NCBI RefSeq assembly: GCF_000526215.1 | Contig: NZ_JAFQ01000004.1 | Span: forward strand, 3,472,001 to 3,536,000 | Source: Nocardia sp. BMG51109 | Lineage (GTDB): Bacteria > Actinomycetota > Actinomycetes > Mycobacteriales > Mycobacteriaceae | Direction: 5' to 3' | DNA length: 64,000 bases | In this document: positions 57,639 through 64,000 of the stretch, one piece after another | How positions within the stretch are numbered: the stretch's first letter is position 1 | How the letters are laid out: each line of letters starts with the position of its first letter | Position numbers and translations under genes: made by a program | Notes under the pieces: generated by a model | Seen by the model: only the letters and a program-made list of their open reading frames with translations | What the model was told of the DNA's origin: nothing | Database searches by the model: none

Positions 57639-57829
57639 TTGCCGATATGTACCGCTGCCGATCTATGCGTTCGCGCGGGTCGGGGCGGTGTGTCTCGCGC
57701 GCACCGATTACGCTGTGAGCCAAACCTTTCCGTGGCCCGCTCGCCGCGGCGACGCGCCCGGTCGGCAGATGGCCCCCGACCGGTGTACCGGCCGCACCAC
57801 GGGACGGAACGGTTTGTAGACTCGCCCCA

Positions 57830-57865
57830 ATGGTGACCCTGCTCGGGATGGCACGGCTCCCGTAA
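57830..57865 (+). CDS. Predicted leaderless mini-ORF (11 codons) before the DUF2550 gene
   Basis: TAGACT (57817–57822), seven bases, then ATG 57830; the peptide is MVTLLGMARLP with TAA at 57863–57865. It ends 35 bases before the TTG start of the membrane-protein gene. The rest of the 313-base gap after atpC holds only the terminator. Confidence 0.45.
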   Translation: MVTLLGMARLP

Positions 57866-57900
57866 CGGCACAGGGGCAACGGCGAAGGGACGGACCTGGA

Positions 57901-58329
57901 TTGTGGACCGGGATGGTGCTTCTGATCATTCTGGTGCTGCTGCTCGTCGGCCTGGCGCTGGTGTCGTTGTACCGCTTCGTCATGCTGCGCCGCGGTGGGA
58001 CGCCGGCGATCCTGCGGGTCCTGCCGGTCAAGGGCGGGCAGGGCTGGCGGCACGGGCTGATTCGCTATGAGGAAGACCGCCTGGTCTTCTTCAAGCTGAC
58101 CAGCCTGAAAGTGGGGGCCGACTCCACGATTCGCCGATCGGGTATCGAGGTGGTGGATCGGCGCGGTCCGGTCGGCGACGAATACGACATCATGAACGAC
58201 GAGATCATCGTGATCGCGGTGTCCGACGGCGACGGCAGTTACGAGCTGGCCCTGGACCGCGGTGCGCTGGCGGCCTTCCTGTCCTGGGTGGAATCGCGTC
58301 CCTCCGAACGCATCCGCCGCCGCAGGTAG
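57901..58329 (+). CDS. DUF2550 membrane protein
   Basis: 142 residues from TTG 57901 (ATG 57913 is alternative). One N-terminal membrane helix (MVLLIILVLLLVGLALVSLY) is followed by RFVMLRRGGTPAILRVLP and a small cytosolic beta-rich domain (GWRHGLIRYEEDRLVFFKLT). It corresponds to Rv1312, always found after atpC in this order of bacteria; its function is unknown, perhaps linked to the ATP synthase or envelope. GGGACGGACC lies before the start. Confidence 0.9.
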   Translation: MWTGMVLLIILVLLLVGLALVSLYRFVMLRRGGTPAILRVLPVKGGQGWRHGLIRYEEDRLVFFKLTSLKVGADSTIRRSGIEVVDRRGPVGDEYDIMNDEIIVIAVSDGDGSYELALDRGALAAFLSWVESRPSERIRRRR

Positions 58330-58444
58330 CCGGCGGCGGCCGGCGTCCGGACGTGCTCCTATTCCGTTATCCCGGAATCCTCCGGGCCGGCATCAGCCCG
58401 GCATCCAGCGGAACGTCGCGGTTCTCGGGCGTTAGTGTGGCGGT

Positions 58445-59053
58445 GTGAATGTGCACCTGACTCGGATCTACACGCGGACCGGCGATGACGGCACGACCGG
58501 GCTGAGCGACTTCTCCCGGGTCGCCAAGACCGACGCACGGCTGGTCGCCTACGCCGACTGCGACGAGACCAATGCCGCGATCGGTGTCGCGGTCGCGCTG
58601 GGCGCGCCGAATGCGGAGATCCTGCCGGTGCTGCGGCAGGTACAGAACGACCTGTTCGACGCCGGCGCCGACCTGTCCACCCCGGTGGTGGCCGATCCGA
58701 AGTATCCGCCGCTGCGCATCACCCAGAACTACATCGATCGCCTGGAGACCTGGTGCGACGCATTCAATTCGGGCCTGGCACCGCTGAATTCGTTCATCCT
58801 GCCGGGCGGTACCGCGCTGGCCGCGCTGCTGCACACGGCGCGGACGGTGGCCCGCCGGGCCGAGCGGTCCGCGTGGGCGGCCGTCGACGCGCATCCCGAC
58901 GACACGTCGGTGCTGCCGGCCAAATACCTCAACCGGCTGTCGGATCTGTTGTTCATCCTCGGCCGGGTGGCCAATCCGGACGGCGACGTGCTGTGGCGCC
59001 CCGGCGGTTCGGTGGACGGGCCGGGGGATGCGGCCGGGCAGCCGGACTCGTAG
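58445..59053 (+). CDS. pduO: Cob(I)alamin adenosyltransferase, PduO type
   Basis: 202 residues. Signature: RIYTRTGDDGTTGLSDFSRV (ATP site), ARLVAYADCDETNAAIGVAV, FILPGGTALAALLHTARTVA, RRAERSAW, and KYLNRLSDLLFILGRVAN. It transfers the adenosyl group of ATP to reduced cobalamin, giving adenosylcobalamin, the cofactor of IcmF encoded at 15334 and of methylmalonyl-CoA mutase. TAGTGT lies six bases before GTG 58445, so the mRNA is probably leaderless. It matches Rv1314c in neighbourhood, though here it is in the same direction as murA. Confidence 0.94.
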   Translation: MNVHLTRIYTRTGDDGTTGLSDFSRVAKTDARLVAYADCDETNAAIGVAVALGAPNAEILPVLRQVQNDLFDAGADLSTPVVADPKYPPLRITQNYIDRLETWCDAFNSGLAPLNSFILPGGTALAALLHTARTVARRAERSAWAAVDAHPDDTSVLPAKYLNRLSDLLFILGRVANPDGDVLWRPGGSVDGPGDAAGQPDS

Positions 59054-59176
59054 GGCCGGATCTTTCATGCGCTTCGATCCGTCGCATCTCGCCGCGGCAA
59101 CGCCTCGGCCACGACATCCGCTCGGGCAGGGGCGGAGTGGTCACCCTCCCCACTCCGGGCCACTAGGCTGACCCCC

Positions 59177-60430
59177 GTGAGTGAACGGTTTCTGGTGACC
59201 GGTGGCAGTCGGCTCGCCGGTGAGGTGACAGTCGGCGGGGCCAAGAACAGCGTGCTCAAGCTGATGGCCGCCGCGCTGCTCGCCGAGGGCACCACGACGA
59301 TCACGAACTGCCCCGACATCCTCGACGTGCCACTGATGGGCGAGGTACTGCGCGGCCTCGGCTGCGACGTGACGGTCGACGGTTCCGTGGTGACCATCAC
59401 CACCCCCACCGAACCGAAGTACCACGCGGATTTTCCTGCGGTGACCCAGTTCCGGGCCTCGGTCTGTGTGCTCGGGCCCCTGATGGCGAGGTGTAAGCGC
59501 GCGGTCGTGGCGCTGCCCGGCGGCGATGCGATCGGATCGCGACCCCTCGACATGCATCAGACCGGGCTGCGGCTGCTCGGCGCGACCAGCGAGATCGAAC
59601 ACGGTTGCCTGGTGGCCCGCGCCGACGAACTGCAGGGCGCGCGCATCCGGCTGGACTTCCCGTCGGTCGGCGCCACCGAGAACATCCTGATGGCGGCGGT
59701 CTTGGCCGAGGGGGAGACCGTCATCGACAATGCGGCCCGCGAGCCGGAGATCGTCGACCTGTGCACCATGCTGATCCGGATGGGCGCGCGGATCAGCGGC
59801 GCGGGCACCTCGGTGCTGACCATCGACGGCGTGCGCAAGCTCTCGCCGACCACGCACCGGGTGATCGGGGACCGAATCGTCGCCGCCACCTGGGGCATCG
59901 CCGCCGCGATGACGCTGGGCGACGTCCGCGTCACGGGAATCAATCCCAAGCACCTGTCCCTGGTGCTGGACAAGCTGCGCTCCGCGGGTGCGCGAATCTC
60001 GTTCGAGCCGGACGGTTTCCGCGTGACGCAGGCCGAGCGACCGCGCGCGGTGAACTTCTCGACGCTGCCGTTCCCGGGATTTCCGACCGACCTGCAGCCG
60101 ATGGCGATCGGGCTCGCGGCGATCGCCGACGGCACCTCGATGATCACCGAGAACGTCTTCGAGGCTCGCTTCCGTTTCGTCGAGGAGATGATCCGCCTCG
60201 GCGCCGACGCCAGGACCGACGGCCATCACGCCGTGGTGCGGGGCATCCCGCGGTTGTCGAGCGCGCCGGTGTGGTCGTCGGATATCCGGGCCGGCGCGGG
60301 ACTCGTCCTGGCGGGTCTGGTGGCCGACGGCGTGACGGAAGTGCACGACGTGTTCCACATCGACCGCGGCTACCCGGATTTCGTGGAGAACCTGGGGGCG
60401 CTGGGGGCCGAGGTGCGGCGTGTGGCCTGA
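59177..60430 (+). CDS. murA: UDP-N-acetylglucosamine 1-carboxyvinyltransferase (MurA) with Cys-to-Asp active site
   Basis: 417 residues, usual length. [20 protein letters not shown] starts the first domain with the catalytic Lys. The active-site loop reads [19 protein letters not shown]: Asp stands where most bacteria have Cys115 (PGGCAIG), the same change that makes M. tuberculosis MurA insensitive to fosfomycin. It starts peptidoglycan precursor synthesis in the cytoplasm by adding enolpyruvate to UDP-GlcNAc. TAGGCT plus seven bases precedes GTG 59177, a leaderless start. The rrn promoter begins 29 bases after the stop. Confidence 0.97.
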   Translation: MSERFLVTGGSRLAGEVTVGGAKNSVLKLMAAALLAEGTTTITNCPDILDVPLMGEVLRGLGCDVTVDGSVVTITTPTEPKYHADFPAVTQFRASVCVLGPLMARCKRAVVALPGGDAIGSRPLDMHQTGLRLLGATSEIEHGCLVARADELQGARIRLDFPSVGATENILMAAVLAEGETVIDNAAREPEIVDLCTMLIRMGARISGAGTSVLTIDGVRKLSPTTHRVIGDRIVAATWGIAAAMTLGDVRVTGINPKHLSLVLDKLRSAGARISFEPDGFRVTQAERPRAVNFSTLPFPGFPTDLQPMAIGLAAIADGTSMITENVFEARFRFVEEMIRLGADARTDGHHAVVRGIPRLSSAPVWSSDIRAGAGLVLAGLVADGVTEVHDVFHIDRGYPDFVENLGALGAEVRRVA

Positions 60431-60458
60431 TTGTGAAAATCGTTCGTGACCAGGCGAT

Positions 60459-60487
60459 TTGACATCGATTCCACCGACACGTAACTT
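60459..60487 (+). promoter_or_regulatory. rrn promoter P1
   Basis: TTGACA (60459–60464), 17-base spacer, TAACTT (60482–60487). The strongest sigma-A match in the window; a start near 60494 is predicted, giving a leader of about 380 bases before 16S rRNA. Confidence 0.75.
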
Positions 60488-60591
60488 ATTCGAGGTCAGA
60501 GCGACACGGACGCCGACCCGGCTGTGAGGCGGGGACACGAGGTTGGACGGGGAGCGCCTGATGGTCACACTGGTTCGGTTGAGACTCTGAT

Positions 60592-60621
60592 TTGGTTCGG
60601 GGTGGATGGCTGAGCTAAGCT
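60592..60621 (+). promoter_or_regulatory. Possible second rrn promoter
   Basis: TTGGTT (60592–60597), 18 bases, TAAGCT (60616–60621). Weaker than P1 but well spaced, and rrn operons of this group often have more than one promoter. Confidence 0.4.
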
Positions 60622-60669
60622 GGGAAAGTTGCCTCATGATCGAGCGGGCGGATGCCTGGGAGATGGTGT

Positions 60670-60874
60670 GTGCGTGTGTTCTTTGAGAACTCAATAGTGT
60701 GTCGATGAATGTCAGTGCCAAATATTTTTTGGTTCCTGTTCTCATACCCCCGTGTGAGGGCAGGGCATTATTTTTTAGTCAGCTTAATTCCGGCTGGCGT
60801 TTTAGTTAGGTTTTCGGACTCCTGGTTCGAGAGTTACTTCCGATTACACCCCTTTTCGGGGTGTGGTTGAGAGT
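60670..60874 (+). promoter_or_regulatory. rRNA leader with antitermination/processing motifs
   Basis: TTCTTTGAGAACTCAATAG near 60677 resembles the boxA-type leader motif; a related TTTGAGAACTGCACAG occurs before 23S (62685–62700). A small stem ACACCCC…GGGGTGT near 60846–60864 lies just before 16S and may be part of the processing stalk. Confidence 0.55.

Positions 60875-64000
<3,126 letters not shown>

Overview
The window is GC-rich actinobacterial chromosome. The gene order from argS to the ribosomal RNA operon matches the Mycobacterium tuberculosis argS–lysA–hom–thrC–thrB–rho–rpmE–prfA–prmC–tsaC–wecA–atp–DUF2550–pduO–murA–rrn block. The 16S sequence, the unfused AtpH, the many TetR/MarR regulators and IcmF point to Nocardia or a very close relative. 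No insertion sequence, prophage or CRISPR array was seen.

Positions 1–34,300 form an accessory and catabolic half. A branched-chain or pyruvate-type keto-acid dehydrogenase E1 pair (beta cut by the window edge) lies opposite an Lrp-family regulator. Then come a benzoate-type permease, a rhodanese, a secreted HNH lipoprotein, two small unknown proteins, an SNF2 helicase overlapping a SWIM zinc-finger gene, a BtuF-like receptor, a flavin monooxygenase with a TetR regulator, and an amidohydrolase. IcmF (isobutyryl-CoA mutase fused to its GTPase) and 3-hydroxyisobutyryl-CoA hydrolase diverge from a region carrying two copies of one palindrome, and an enoyl-CoA hydratase follows: a valine/isobutyrate module. 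After these lie an Hsp70-like membrane protein, a MarR regulator, tRNA-Cys, a Tat-exported phosphoesterase, a lipoprotein substrate-binding protein, an EthD-domain protein, a eukaryote/archaea-type ProRS, an aldo/keto reductase with a TetR regulator and a 34-bp operator, and an SMR exporter preceded by what reads as a guanidine-III riboswitch.

Positions 34,360–60,430 are the conserved housekeeping block: tRNA-Arg, argS, aspartate-family amino-acid synthesis (lysA, hom, thrC, thrB), rho, translation factors, wecA, the complete F1Fo ATP synthase operon, DUF2550, the cobalamin adenosyltransferase gene and murA. MurA has Asp in place of the active-site Cys, as in fosfomycin-resistant mycobacteria. 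Positions 60,459–64,000 hold the rrn promoters, leader, 16S rRNA, a spacer without tRNA genes, and the 5' part of 23S rRNA.

The non-gene structure is the most unusual part. A 66-bp dispersed repeat carrying a Shine-Dalgarno sequence sits in hom–thrC and atpG–atpD. Short tandem arrays (18–32-bp units) sit at five gene boundaries. Many genes have a TANNNT-type −10 six to eight bases before the start codon (leaderless transcripts). Several tiny ORFs carry the same signature upstream of atpB, the DUF2550 gene, wecA and the regulator at 1811.
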